Part shown: positions 1 through 6,832 of the stretch, piece after piece | Layout of the letters: every line of letters begins with the position of its first letter | How positions within the stretch are numbered: position 1 is the stretch's first letter | DNA from: an uncultured Aeromonadales bacterium | GTDB taxonomy: Bacteria; Pseudomonadota; Gammaproteobacteria; Enterobacterales; Succinivibrionaceae | Direction: 5' to 3' | DNA length: 16,958 nucleotides | Assembly (NCBI GenBank): GCA_902796095.1 | Contig: CADBNP010000200.1 | Span: forward strand, 1-16,958 | Notes under the pieces: model-generated | Told to the model about the DNA's origin: nothing | Database searches by the model: none | The model's input: only the letters and a program-made list of their open reading frames with translations | Position numbers and translations under genes: made by a program

Positions 1-30
1 GTCCAGACTGAGGAAGTTTCCGTATCACCA

Positions 31-77
31 ATATACCTGATCAGAACAGTTAATTTTAAAGATCTGACCAGGTATAT
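31..77. repeat. Long imperfect inverted repeat (15-bp arms)
   Basis: Arms at 31-45 (ATATACCTGATCAGA) and 63-77 (TCTGACCAGGTATAT) are complementary at 14 of 15 positions and enclose a 17-base AT-rich loop. No run of T follows on either strand, so it is not a standard intrinsic terminator. It may be an operator, an RNA structure or a mobile-element remnant. Confidence 0.55.
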
Positions 78-114
78 GAGTCAGGTGCACGGATCACGGA
101 GATTGAATGCACCG

Positions 115-150
115 AAATTCCGTTTGCTGACGGAATTTTACAGTTTTTGC
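115..150 (+). terminator. Stem-loop, possible terminator of a gene left of the window
   Basis: A perfect 9-bp stem (AAATTCCGT at 115-123, ACGGAATTT at 130-138) closes a 6-base loop. Downstream on the plus strand come a T-rich stretch and then five Ts at 144-148. The T run is interrupted, so terminator function is only likely. It would serve a plus-strand gene ending before this window. Confidence 0.4.
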
Positions 151-250
151 TTCCAGTCGCACTGCAGTCCCAGTGCAGATTGTGTATCGTCAGAAATCCC
201 GAATAAAAGTTACCTTGATCATCAAATCAGGATTAAAACAAAGGTTATGA

Positions 251-279
251 TTTCATTGTTATCAGGTTTTTATTATAAT
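251..279 (+). promoter_or_regulatory. Candidate promoter with perfect -10 box
   Basis: TATAAT at 274-279 is a perfect sigma-70 -10 hexamer in an AT-rich context. No good -35 lies 16-18 bases upstream (TTTCAT at 251-256 is poor). If used, it would give the gene at 446 a leader of about 160 bases. Confidence 0.3.
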
Positions 280-445
280 TTTTCAGTTTTCATACCGGCA
301 CTTCAACGAAAAGTCTGCATAAAATAAATTACGTGCTCCAGATCGGATCCAGGTATTTAAAATCGTTCAGATGCTTCTGACAGGTTGCCGCTTAAAATAC
401 TCAGAATTTTAAAACATAAACATCTCAAGAGATAAGGAAATGTTA

Positions 446-877
446 ATGAAAAAAATTATACCCGCAGCTGTCATTCTTGCTGCCTGCTTTGCTGTTTCAG
501 TACAGGCTGATCCTTTTTCAGGCACATGGGAAAATAATCAGAATTCCCAGATCCAGCTTTCACCTTTAAGTGACGAGTCGGACAAGTATCTTGTAGTTGA
601 ATATTCAAACCCGAACTCTGATTCAGGATATACGGAATGCTCATATCATGCCAACAAGATTAATGACGACACGCTCAAGCCAATTTACGAAACGGTCGAA
701 TGCAGAAAATATGAAAAGACGGGAGATGAATACAAATCCACTGAGGTCGAAAGACCGGCTGATTTTACAGACTACATCGAACTGAAAATCAAGCGTCACA
801 AATTAAACTGCGAAGGTAAGAACGACGGCAGTTCATGCGAATCTGACTACCACTTTTCAGATGAAGCTGTAGGATAA
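446..877 (+). CDS. Small secreted protein of unknown function, four cysteines
   Basis: A 143-residue protein with an N-terminal signal peptide: Lys-Lys, a hydrophobic stretch, then a Val-Gln-Ala signal peptidase I site followed by Asp-Pro. A Leu-Ala-Ala-Cys sequence at residues 8-12 of the peptide also resembles a short lipobox, so a lipoprotein is not excluded. The mature part is acidic and polar, starts with Phe-Ser-Gly-Thr-Trp-Glu and has four cysteines that could form two disulfides in the periplasm. I do not recognise the family. ATG at 446 is chosen over ATG at 440 because AAGGA (434-438) stands 7 bases from 446 but only one base from 440. The gene appears monocistronic, with a terminator about 100 bases downstream. 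Confidence 0.75.
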   Translation: MKKIIPAAVILAACFAVSVQADPFSGTWENNQNSQIQLSPLSDESDKYLVVEYSNPNSDSGYTECSYHANKINDDTLKPIYETVECRKYEKTGDEYKSTEVERPADFTDYIELKIKRHKLNCEGKNDGSSCESDYHFSDEAVG

Positions 878-1563
878 CAGTCTGTGAATCAATAGATCGC
901 ATTTACAGTTTCATCAGTCAGGTAAAAACCGACAAATTGAGCAGACGGTCTCGATCCGCACAGTTTGATCGTATAGACAGCCATTTCAGCGCACAGCATG
1001 AGGTGGCTGTGTTTTTTGTTCACACTGATCTGTCAGGTTGCGAGTGAAATATCGGGCTTCAACAGGTGTCACAACGAATAAAGTACTGCCTTATTTCACA
1101 TATCTCTGAACGCGGCAGTACCATAACAAAAAGCTGCCGATTGATAACAGAGAGCATTGTGACCGACGATAGGAACGAAAATGATCCAAACAACAGTCAG
1201 AACTGGTCAATAAGCGAAGATGTGTGATGAGCGGGCATTTGATTTCTCAGGTACGGGGCATGTAAATTTCAGAATTTTTGTTTCATGCTGTGATGCACAA
1301 GTATTATGCCCATGTCACATCCTGCCTTAAAGAGTACAGAATCCCCCCTGCTTCAGTCTTTGTTTATTCTGCACAATTTTCCATGCCTGAAGATTAGCAA
1401 CTTTCGGCTTTCTTCTCGTCTGTGTGTGCTGCTCAGCAAAGACTGATGTTCTCTTCCCAGTGATCTTCAGCAATTCTGCTGTTCTCCGGATCACCGGCAT
1501 TTATTTTTACTTCGCGACCTTCTAAACCATGAGTCGTCAACCTTCAGGTTTCAGACAGTCTTA
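878..1563. other. Gene-free 686-base intergenic stretch
   Basis: After the terminator at 977-1017 I see no convincing gene. A perfect 8-bp inverted repeat (GTACTGCC at 1083-1090, GGCAGTAC at 1114-1121) with a 23-base loop is present without a T run. A basic 57-codon minus-strand frame at 1327-1500 has no clear ribosome binding site and is not called. This is also the 3' side of hldD, but no clear hldD terminator was found. The stretch may be decayed gene remnants or hold a small RNA. Confidence 0.4.
977..1017 (+). terminator. Intrinsic terminator after the small secreted protein gene
   Basis: A stem of ACAGCCA (977-983) with TGGCTGT (1004-1010) is followed by G and six Ts at 1012-1017. The 20-base interior can pair further (TCA/TGA). 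It lies about 100 bases past the stop codon at 877. Confidence 0.65.
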
Positions 1564-2550
1564 TCAGCGGTAGATATCAGGATTGTTAAGGTATTTTGTG
1601 ACGTATTCTCCCGCACCTTCTTCAAGAGATGTCATCGGTCTGACATAGCCGCAGGCCCGAAGTTTAGCCAGATCCGCCTGGGTATAGTACTGGTATCTGT
1701 CACGGATTGCTTCCGGCATCTCCACAAATTCAATTTTCTCATCAAGCCCGAGAGCATTCCATGTTGCCTTTGCCAAATCATAGAAAGATCGTGCCGTACC
1801 TGTACCCACATTGAAGAGGCCGTTTACGGAAGGATTCTCCAACATCCAGACAATTACGCTGACCACATCCTCAACATAGACAAAATCCCTGAGCTGCCAG
1901 CCGTCTTTGTAGTCAGGACGGTATGACTTAAACAGTTTGACGGGTTCCCCCCTCTTCACACTCGGGAAAATATGAGCGATAACCGACTTCTGACCGCCCT
2001 TGTGATATTCATTCGGACCGTAGACATTAAAAAACTTGAGACCTACATGCTGCTTCGGAGTGCCTCTGTTTTCTGCCAGTTCTCTTGCCACCTTGACATC
2101 AAAGGATGCCTTTGACCAGCCGTATGGATTGAGAGGTCTCAGTGCCTTGAGGTAGGAAAGAGAATCGTCATCGGTAAATCCGTTGGCTCCGTCTCCGTAG
2201 GTGGCAGCAGATGATGCATAGATAAACTGACAGTCGTTATCACGGCAGAAGCACCACAGTTTCCAGGAAAGCTGCTGATTGCTTCTCAGGATCAGATCCA
2301 CATCTCTTTCCGTAGTAGTCGAAATAGCCCCCATGTGGATTACTGCAGTAATCTCCTTTTTGTGTCTTTCAAGGAAATCATCCATCTGCTCCGGAAGGAT
2401 TATTCCGCCAACCTCATGCTTGGCCAGATTCTTCCAGCGATCATCAGTTCCGAGCCAGTCCACAACGTACACGTCATGAATATTCATTTCATCAAGTCTT
2501 GCAACAACGCAGGATCCGATAAATCCCGCAGCACCTGTAACAACTATCAT
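1564..2550 (-). CDS. hldD: ADP-glyceromanno-heptose 6-epimerase
   Basis: HldD (RfaD) epimerises ADP-D-glycero-D-manno-heptose to the L-glycero form, the last step before heptose is added to the LPS inner core. It is a cytoplasmic NADP-dependent short-chain dehydrogenase/reductase-type enzyme. The 328 residues show the nucleotide-binding Gly-Ala-Ala-Gly-Phe-Ile-Gly loop at 6-12, an Asp at 31 after the second strand, the Ser-Ser-Ala stretch at 113-115, the catalytic Tyr143-x3-Lys147 pair, and the family motif FNVYGPNEYHKG at 174-185. It is close to full length for the family, intact at both ends and ends in a typical Asp-Ile-Tyr-Arg tail. GAGG (2561-2564) precedes the ATG by 10 bases. It lies 108 bases downstream of gmhA on the same strand, fitting co-transcription in the heptose pathway. 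Confidence 0.96.
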   Translation of the reverse strand: MIVVTGAAGFIGSCVVARLDEMNIHDVYVVDWLGTDDRWKNLAKHEVGGIILPEQMDDFLERHKKEITAVIHMGAISTTTERDVDLILRSNQQLSWKLWCFCRDNDCQFIYASSAATYGDGANGFTDDDSLSYLKALRPLNPYGWSKASFDVKVARELAENRGTPKQHVGLKFFNVYGPNEYHKGGQKSVIAHIFPSVKRGEPVKLFKSYRPDYKDGWQLRDFVYVEDVVSVIVWMLENPSVNGLFNVGTGTARSFYDLAKATWNALGLDEKIEFVEMPEAIRDRYQYYTQADLAKLRACGYVRPMTSLEEGAGEYVTKYLNNPDIYR

Positions 2551-2658
2551 AAACCTGTTTCCTCTTTAAAAAAGGGTCTCAAACCACCCGACAGACAGCA
2601 CCAGGATCATTCCGAACCTGTGTGCCATAATGCAGATCTGCAGTTCTTTCTTCTGCAC

Positions 2659-3267
2659 TCAGCTCTGCTCTTCCTCCAGCTGCTTTTCAATCAGTCTGAT
2701 CAGGATATGTATAATTTTAATATGAACCTCCTGGGTCCTGTCGGCATAACCGTAATGAGGTACCCTCATGCCGATATCGGCAACAGGCAGGGTGACGCCT
2801 CCGCTCTTGCCGGTAAGCAGAATGGTGGTGATACCCTTTTTATTTGCTGTCTCCACAGCTTCAAGAACATTGCGGGAGTGACCTGATGTGGATATGGCCA
2901 GAAGACAGTCGCCCTTTTTGCCGAGAGCTTCAACATATCTCGAAAAAATATGCTCAAACCCGAAATCATTGGATACACACGAGATATGGCTCGGATCTGA
3001 AATTGCTATGGCCGGATATGGTCTGCGATCCTCTCGGTAGCGTCCGGTGAGTTCTTCGGCAAAATGCATGGCATCGCAGTGAGATCCTCCATTGCCGCAG
3101 GATATAATCTTTCCCCCCGCCCTTATGCTGTCTGCCATGGCACGTGCGGCCCTGACAAGATTCTGCATATTGCGCTCCTCTTCAATAAAAGCCCTGAGAA
3201 CTCTTTCACCCTCTTCAAAATCATCGCGGGCAATTTTTTCAAGCTCCAGATCTTCCAGTTCACTCAT
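2659..3267 (-). CDS. gmhA: Phosphoheptose isomerase (sedoheptulose-7-phosphate isomerase)
   Basis: GmhA converts sedoheptulose 7-phosphate to D-glycero-D-manno-heptose 7-phosphate, the first step of ADP-heptose synthesis for LPS. The 202-residue protein is one SIS domain. It carries CGNGGSHCDAMHFAEELTGRY at about 57-77, an STSGH phosphate-binding loop at 126-130, and QEVHIKIIH at 179-187. By alignment with E. coli GmhA (offset of seven), His68, Glu72, Gln179 and His187 match the zinc and catalytic residues, with Glu72 and His187 equivalent to Glu65 and His180. The N-terminus is about seven residues longer than in E. coli. AAGGA (3276-3280) stands 8 bases before the ATG. It lies between the ydbC-like gene and hldD, all on one strand. 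Confidence 0.96.
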   Translation of the reverse strand: MSELEDLELEKIARDDFEEGERVLRAFIEEERNMQNLVRAARAMADSIRAGGKIISCGNGGSHCDAMHFAEELTGRYREDRRPYPAIAISDPSHISCVSNDFGFEHIFSRYVEALGKKGDCLLAISTSGHSRNVLEAVETANKKGITTILLTGKSGGVTLPVADIGMRVPHYGYADRTQEVHIKIIHILIRLIEKQLEEEQS

Positions 3268-3320
3268 TTCTGTATTCCTTATTATTAAAACATCCAGTCC
3301 AAAATACTCAGCCCGAGAGA

Positions 3321-3542
3321 CTACTCAACAGAATTTATAATTTTCTTCAGAGCTGCAAACTCCTCATTGGAGAGCGTCACACCCTTGCCCATTTTCTCAT
3401 GGTTCTGATCCCAGTCTCTGATATCGTACTTCGGATTTGCTCCATTCCAGCTGACTAAATTAATCTCCTTTCTCCAGCCCTTTGCATTCGGTTCTGAAAG
3501 GAAGCCGATATTTCTAACAATTTCAAATTTAAATTCTGTCAT
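3321..3542 (-). CDS. YdbC/PC4-like single-stranded DNA-binding protein
   Basis: A 73-residue protein of the YdbC (DUF2128) family, related to the C-terminal ssDNA-binding fold of eukaryotic transcription coactivator PC4. The family signature is clear: an N-terminal strand region ending in GFLSE, then KGWRKEINLVSWNG at about 21-34, and PKYDIRDWDQNHEKMGKG at about 37-54, followed by a C-terminal helix. Known members bind single-stranded DNA; their cellular role is poorly defined. A strong AAGGGGGA (3549-3556) stands 6 bases from the ATG. The ATG overlaps the stop of the upstream gene in an ATGA arrangement, suggesting translational coupling, and gmhA follows 53 bases later. The family is usually discussed in Firmicutes, so its place beside LPS genes is unusual. 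Confidence 0.85.
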   Translation of the reverse strand: MTEFKFEIVRNIGFLSEPNAKGWRKEINLVSWNGANPKYDIRDWDQNHEKMGKGVTLSNEEFAALKKIINSVE

Positions 3543-4375
3543 TTACGATCCCCCTTGCCATTCAGCTCAGACAGTTTACGGTTTATAAAATCATTATCCT
3601 GCATGATTTTATTATAATCATTCTTAAGCATATGATAATTCAGAAAACCTTTTTCGTAACCGGGAATAGAAAAATTGGCATCAAAATAATTCTCGTAATA
3701 GCCGGTGATTTTGTCCATACCTCCAAGTCTGGTACATTCCTCACGAAGCAGCTGAGGATACTCGCAGATTGCCTTTCCGGTTTCTCCGAACTTCAGAGTT
3801 TCCACCAGTCTGCAGGAAAGTTCAAACTCCCGGATCCTGTTGGACGCCTCGCCCAGAAGCTGATTATGTCCGGCAATAAGGTATATCACGGATAATTCAC
3901 TGTCCTTGAATCTGTTGGTAACAGTATAGGTGACGCCGTCGCAGTCTGCACTGCCCCTGACAATGCTCACCAGATCCCCTGCCGGATCCAGCTGTTTCAT
4001 ATATCCGGAAATTTCCTCAAGCTGTTTTTCATTAACAGCCTTCTTATCCTCCAGAATCCCTTTAGCCATATCGATTATTTCGCTGTAACTTTTGTTATTC
4101 ACATTCTCTCTGTACAGCAGATCCAGCTCATCCTTCCGGTCGGTACCTTTTTCATGAGAAATATAGGCGGCCTGAATACCGAGAGATATATTAATCTGAA
4201 GATATGCGGTATAAAAAGCCAGTCTCTTATCTTCGGGCAGAAGTCTGATCACCAGAGATGAAGACTTCTTAAAATCATCCGCAGACTGAGCACTGAGCAG
4301 AGGTATGGATTCAGCAGCTGATACAGCTCCGGAAAAAAGCAGCAAACAAAATGAAAAAACAGCGGTATATTTCAA
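3539..4375 (-). CDS. Secreted protein, DUF6694-like in part, unknown function
   Basis: A 278-residue protein with a signal peptide: Met-Lys-Tyr, a hydrophobic core of Phe, Cys and Leu, and a Val-Ser-Ala site followed by Ala-Glu-Ser. I chose a TTG start at 4375 because GGAG (4383-4386) is 7 bases upstream; an in-frame TTG at 4414 would add 13 residues with no such site and spoil the signal peptide. The first third, including a PEDKRLAFYTA stretch and a SEIIDMAKGI stretch, resembles secreted or lipoprotein DUF6694 proteins; this is a memory-based resemblance. The C-terminal two thirds are not recognised, with a SADCDG stretch, several cysteines and aromatic-rich segments near the end. The stop overlaps the start of the ydbC-like gene. 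Periplasmic location is inferred. Confidence 0.7.
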   Translation of the reverse strand: MKYTAVFSFCLLLFSGAVSAAESIPLLSAQSADDFKKSSSLVIRLLPEDKRLAFYTAYLQINISLGIQAAYISHEKGTDRKDELDLLYRENVNNKSYSEIIDMAKGILEDKKAVNEKQLEEISGYMKQLDPAGDLVSIVRGSADCDGVTYTVTNRFKDSELSVIYLIAGHNQLLGEASNRIREFELSCRLVETLKFGETGKAICEYPQLLREECTRLGGMDKITGYYENYFDANFSIPGYEKGFLNYHMLKNDYNKIMQDNDFINRKLSELNGKGDRK

Positions 4376-4483
4376 AATTACGCTCCGGCAAATCAAACAA
4401 TCCTGTCTGAGCAATCCAGTTCAGTTCGGCTCAGATCAAAATATAAACTCTTAAAACGTATATTTTACAAAGGGCTGAATTAG

Positions 4484-4506
4484 AAAAGACGGATGCCAGT
4501 CCGTCT
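4484..4506 (-). terminator. Intrinsic terminator after the Sel1-repeat gene
   Basis: Reading the minus strand, AGACGGA (4506-4500) and TCCGTCT (4493-4487) form a 7-bp stem with a 6-base loop, followed by Ts at the stem end and beyond (4487-4484). It lies just past the stop codon at 4533. The T tract is short. Confidence 0.6.
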
Positions 4507-4532
4507 CTTCGTTTAAACATCAATGCAGAAGA

Positions 4533-5825
4533 CTACTCAAAATCAAGCTGCATCAGCCTCTCAGAAGCTTCCTTGCTTCCCTTCTCAGCCGCAAGTCTAA
4601 GGTAACGCTTGCAGGCTTCATGGTCCATATAGCCGTATTTGCTGGTATAATACACATCCGCCAGCGTCAGCATGGCAGGAACATAGGTCTTCTCGTCAGC
4701 AGCCTTGACCAGCCAGCCGACACCCTCAACGACATCCTTGCTCGTACCGGCCCCTTTAACCAGCATGATACCCGCCTGAGTTTCACACTCCGGATCACCG
4801 TAACCCGCACATCTGTAGTAATATGAAAACGCTTTCTCAGCAGAGATCGGAATATACTTTCCGTTGGAATACAGTTCGGCAATAGTCCTTATGGCATCAA
4901 GATTTTTCATGGATGCTGCCTTCTGAAGCAGATCCAGTCCCTTCGTCACATCCGGCTCAGTACCCTGACCCCTAAGATACATCATGCCGCTTTCGATCAT
5001 TGCCTCCTGAATCTTTGCCTGACATGCTTTGTCATAGTACTTCAGTGCTTCTGCAAAATTAACATCGGTACCGACACCGTCGCGGTATGCTCTTGCGGTC
5101 TCAAGAGCGGCATTCTTGTTTCCGAGATCTGCTGATTTTTTGTACAATTCAAAGGCTTTGGCAGGATCCGCCTTGACACCTGTTCCATTCCTGTAAAAAC
5201 CGGCAAGAAGCTCCATACCGTCAGGATTGTTCTTTTCCGCAGACTTTTCCAGATAAGGAAGAGCTCCGTTGATATCATTCTGACTGATCAGCTCCTTTGC
5301 AAGGGCAACCTGGGCCAGATCATTGCCGGCATCTGCTGACAGACGGTAATACTTCTCTGCCTGATCCTTGGAATAATAACTGCTCTTAGGATCAGATACC
5401 ATATTGCCAAGAGAAAGATTGGCATTGCTGTCACCAAGTCTTGCGGCCTTTTCGTAGTAGTAGTGTGCCTCACTCTCATCGGCATCCACACCCTTGCCTT
5501 CCTTGTACATGTTGGCAAGATTGTTGTTGGCATCAGCAAGATCCGCATTTGCAGCCTTTTTATAATAATCAACCGCCTTGCTGAAATCCTGATCGGTGCC
5601 CCATCCGTTCTCATACATGGCACCAAGAAGATTGCTTGCCTCGGCATCATTGTCTGCCGCGGCGGCGGAACAGTTCTTAAAAGCCTCCTCATAGGAGCCG
5701 GAATTAAAACTTGCGTAGCAGGAGTTGGCAAGTTTGATGCTTTGCTCACTTTCCGCCAATGCTGGGGCAGAACCGGCAGCAGAGCACGCCGAAACGACCG
5801 CTAAAAACAAGAGAGATTTGTTCAT
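4533..5825 (-). CDS. Secreted Sel1-like repeat (tetratricopeptide-type) protein
   Basis: A 430-residue exported protein built almost wholly of about ten Sel1-like repeats of 32-37 residues from about residue 60 to the end, for example LLGAMYENGWGTDQDFSKA and LLAGFYRNGTGVKADPAKA. Sel1 repeats form a helical solenoid that binds other proteins; the partner cannot be told from sequence. The signal peptide ends at Ala-Leu-Ala before Glu-Ser. A Val-Ser-Ala-Cys at residues 11-14 weakly resembles a lipobox. ATG at 5825 is chosen because AAGGA (5834-5838) is 8 bases upstream; an in-frame GTG at 5849 lacks a site. Repeats 3 and 4 have degenerate loops. A promoter at 5860 and a terminator at 4484 make it a single-gene unit. 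Substrate-binding roles are not implied. Confidence 0.9.
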   Translation of the reverse strand: MNKSLLFLAVVSACSAAGSAPALAESEQSIKLANSCYASFNSGSYEEAFKNCSAAAADNDAEASNLLGAMYENGWGTDQDFSKAVDYYKKAANADLADANNNLANMYKEGKGVDADESEAHYYYEKAARLGDSNANLSLGNMVSDPKSSYYSKDQAEKYYRLSADAGNDLAQVALAKELISQNDINGALPYLEKSAEKNNPDGMELLAGFYRNGTGVKADPAKAFELYKKSADLGNKNAALETARAYRDGVGTDVNFAEALKYYDKACQAKIQEAMIESGMMYLRGQGTEPDVTKGLDLLQKAASMKNLDAIRTIAELYSNGKYIPISAEKAFSYYYRCAGYGDPECETQAGIMLVKGAGTSKDVVEGVGWLVKAADEKTYVPAMLTLADVYYTSKYGYMDHEACKRYLRLAAEKGSKEASERLMQLDFE

Positions 5826-5859
5826 TCCACATATCCTTCTGACTGTCACAATTACTATG

Positions 5860-5891
5860 ATTATATCTTTTGAGAGGAAACTATTTGTAAA
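5860..5891 (-). promoter_or_regulatory. Candidate promoter of the Sel1-repeat gene
   Basis: On the minus strand a perfect TATAAT occupies 5865-5860. A TTTACA element lies 20 bases upstream, longer than the usual 16-18 spacing, so the -35 assignment is uncertain. The -10 would give a leader of roughly 28 bases before the ATG at 5825, a natural arrangement. Confidence 0.5.
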
Positions 5892-6122
5892 TAAGTGCTC
5901 TTTTTAGTTTTTAATTGTGAGCATTGTTGCATATCAGAAAGAGGTTCTCCGAATCGAAAGTGCAAATGCAGAAAACAAAGGATAACTGAAATGATTTACG
6001 GATGAAAACAGAGAATTCAGCCGCAAATCTGCATGATCCGCAAGAAGTGATCAGAAAGATATGTCTGACAGAACCTCACGGAAATGAAAAGACCTGCCGG
6101 ATGTTAATGACTGCCGGAAACA

Positions 6123-6152
6123 GAAAACGGCGCCCAGGATCCGGAACGCCGT
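6123..6152 (-). terminator. Terminator of the small secreted protein gene at 6237-6650
   Basis: On the minus strand ACGGCG (6152-6147) and CGCCGT (6132-6127) form a GC-rich 6-bp stem around a 14-base loop, followed by TTT and then a mixed T-rich stretch. It lies about 85 bases past the stop codon. Confidence 0.6.
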
Positions 6153-6211
6153 CTCAGATATTCTCCGCTGGCAGAACCGGAATTTTAAATCAGATGCTGC
6201 CGGCAGATCAG

Positions 6212-6238
6212 AGTCATGCTTCATGTCTAAGCATGACT
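6212..6238. repeat. Perfect 10-bp hairpin covering a stop codon
   Basis: AGTCATGCTT (6212-6221) and AAGCATGACT (6229-6238) pair perfectly around a 7-base loop. The right arm overlaps the TAG stop codon (6239-6237 on the minus strand) of the gene ending there. No T run follows, so it may stabilise the mRNA end rather than terminate transcription. Confidence 0.6.
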
Positions 6239-6650
6239 AAAGACTGTCAACACCCATGATCTGCCTCAGATCATCAAGAGATGCTCCACCGACAAGGGAA
6301 GCAGCCGTAACCCTGTGATCCTTCTCCAGAAGGTAGATTCCCACCGAAGACGGAAGTTCAGGATTACGGTTATTCATCTTCACACAGTCAAAATTCACCA
6401 TATGCATGCCGCGATGCAGAGTTCTGCAGTCAAATCCAAGGTTGTCGTAAAAATTACGCATCTCCTCTCCCATCTGATCCAGAGACAGTCCTGCATCTTC
6501 AACAGGCGCCAGGGTTATTATCTTGCTCCTGTTTACGTAAAACGACACGTCGCTGCCGTCAGATGCCGGAGAGGATTTCCACCCGTCAGGGAGTGCCCCG
6601 GCAGAAGCCGTCAGCATCATTGCAGCTGCAGCCATATAATTAATTTTCAT
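6237..6650 (-). CDS. Small secreted protein of unknown function
   Basis: A 137-residue protein with a clear signal peptide: Met-Lys-Ile-Asn, an alanine- and methionine-rich core, and an Ala-Gly-Ala site before Leu-Pro-Asp-Gly-Trp. The mature part of about 118 residues is mixed alpha/beta in character with a pair of cysteines (in GFDCRTL and NFDCVKM) that could form a disulfide in the periplasm. I do not recognise the family. ATG at 6650 is chosen because GGAG (6657-6660) is 6 bases upstream; the ATG at 6662 lacks a site. A candidate extended -10 promoter sits just upstream and a terminator lies at 6123-6152, so it is likely monocistronic. Confidence 0.75.
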   Translation of the reverse strand: MKINYMAAAAMMLTASAGALPDGWKSSPASDGSDVSFYVNRSKIITLAPVEDAGLSLDQMGEEMRNFYDNLGFDCRTLHRGMHMVNFDCVKMNNRNPELPSSVGIYLLEKDHRVTAASLVGGASLDDLRQIMGVDSL

Positions 6651-6689
6651 GTATATCTCCAAGTAATGTTTGCTTTCAAACAGTGAGTG

Positions 6690-6717
6690 AGTGTATCACC
6701 GGAAAAATCAAAAGCAA
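6690..6717 (-). promoter_or_regulatory. Candidate extended -10 promoter for the gene at 6237-6650
   Basis: On the minus strand TTGCTT (6717-6712) is followed after 16 bases by TACACT (6695-6690), preceded by TG at the extended -10 position. It would start transcription roughly 33 bases before the ATG at 6650. Confidence 0.4.
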
Positions 6718-6770
6718 GTTTGCACGGTACAAAGAGTCAGCAAAAAAACTGTCGCAGAAAAGATTGTTAC

Positions 6771-6805
6771 AAAAAAAATCCGGCAATCGTTCAGATACGC
6801 CGGAT
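6771..6805 (-). terminator. Strong intrinsic terminator after the permease-kinase gene
   Basis: On the minus strand ATCCGGC (6805-6799) and GCCGGAT (6784-6778) form a 7-bp GC-rich stem with a 14-base loop, followed directly by a run of Ts (complement of 6778-6771). It lies about 28 bases past the stop codon of the large fusion gene. Confidence 0.85.
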
Positions 6806-6832
6806 CTCACGATAGAAAGCACACTCAGAGGG

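Larger units (their letters stand above)
1..445. other. Gene-free left edge with hairpins and a possible promoter
   Basis: I see no convincing gene here. An open frame at 76-327 lacks a proper ribosome binding site, begins inside an inverted repeat and has no recognisable protein character. The stretch holds two strong hairpins (31-77 and 115-138), a smaller one with arms GCACTG/CAGTGC at 159-164 and 171-176, and a perfect TATAAT at 274-279. It probably contains the 3' end signals of a gene left of the window and the leader of the secreted-protein gene at 446. Confidence 0.5.
5826..6236. other. Gene-free 411-base stretch between two minus-strand genes
   Basis: It holds the promoter of the Sel1 gene at its left end and the terminator (6123-6152) plus a stop-codon hairpin (6212-6238) of the next gene at its right end. 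An open frame at 6002-6259 on the plus strand has no ribosome binding site, runs into the opposite gene and looks spurious. Nothing else is seen in the middle part. Confidence 0.5.

Noticed and set aside
76..327. Open frame of 83 codons on the plus strand
   Set aside because: No proper ribosome binding site, start codon buried in an inverted repeat, hairpins inside it, and no protein-like pattern.
1327..1500. 57-codon basic minus-strand frame that briefly looked like a transposase remnant
   Set aside because: No ribosome binding site, no recognisable domain motif, and no flanking terminal repeats; too short to judge.
2335..2886. 183-codon plus-strand open frame antisense to hldD and gmhA
   Set aside because: Overlaps two well-supported genes on the other strand, and its translation has no protein family character.
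5288..5749. 153-codon minus-strand frame within the Sel1-repeat gene
   Set aside because: Alternative-frame shadow of the repeat gene; its Arg/Pro/Met-rich composition is typical of a frame shadow.
6002..6259. 85-codon plus-strand open frame
   Set aside because: No ribosome binding site; contains the opposite gene's terminator and stop-codon hairpin and overlaps its coding end.
6682..6699. GTGA and TCAC half-sites upstream of the small secreted gene, considered as a CRP site
   Set aside because: The half-sites are 5 or 9 bases apart instead of 6, and the match depends on a simple GTGA repeat; it overlaps the candidate -10 region.
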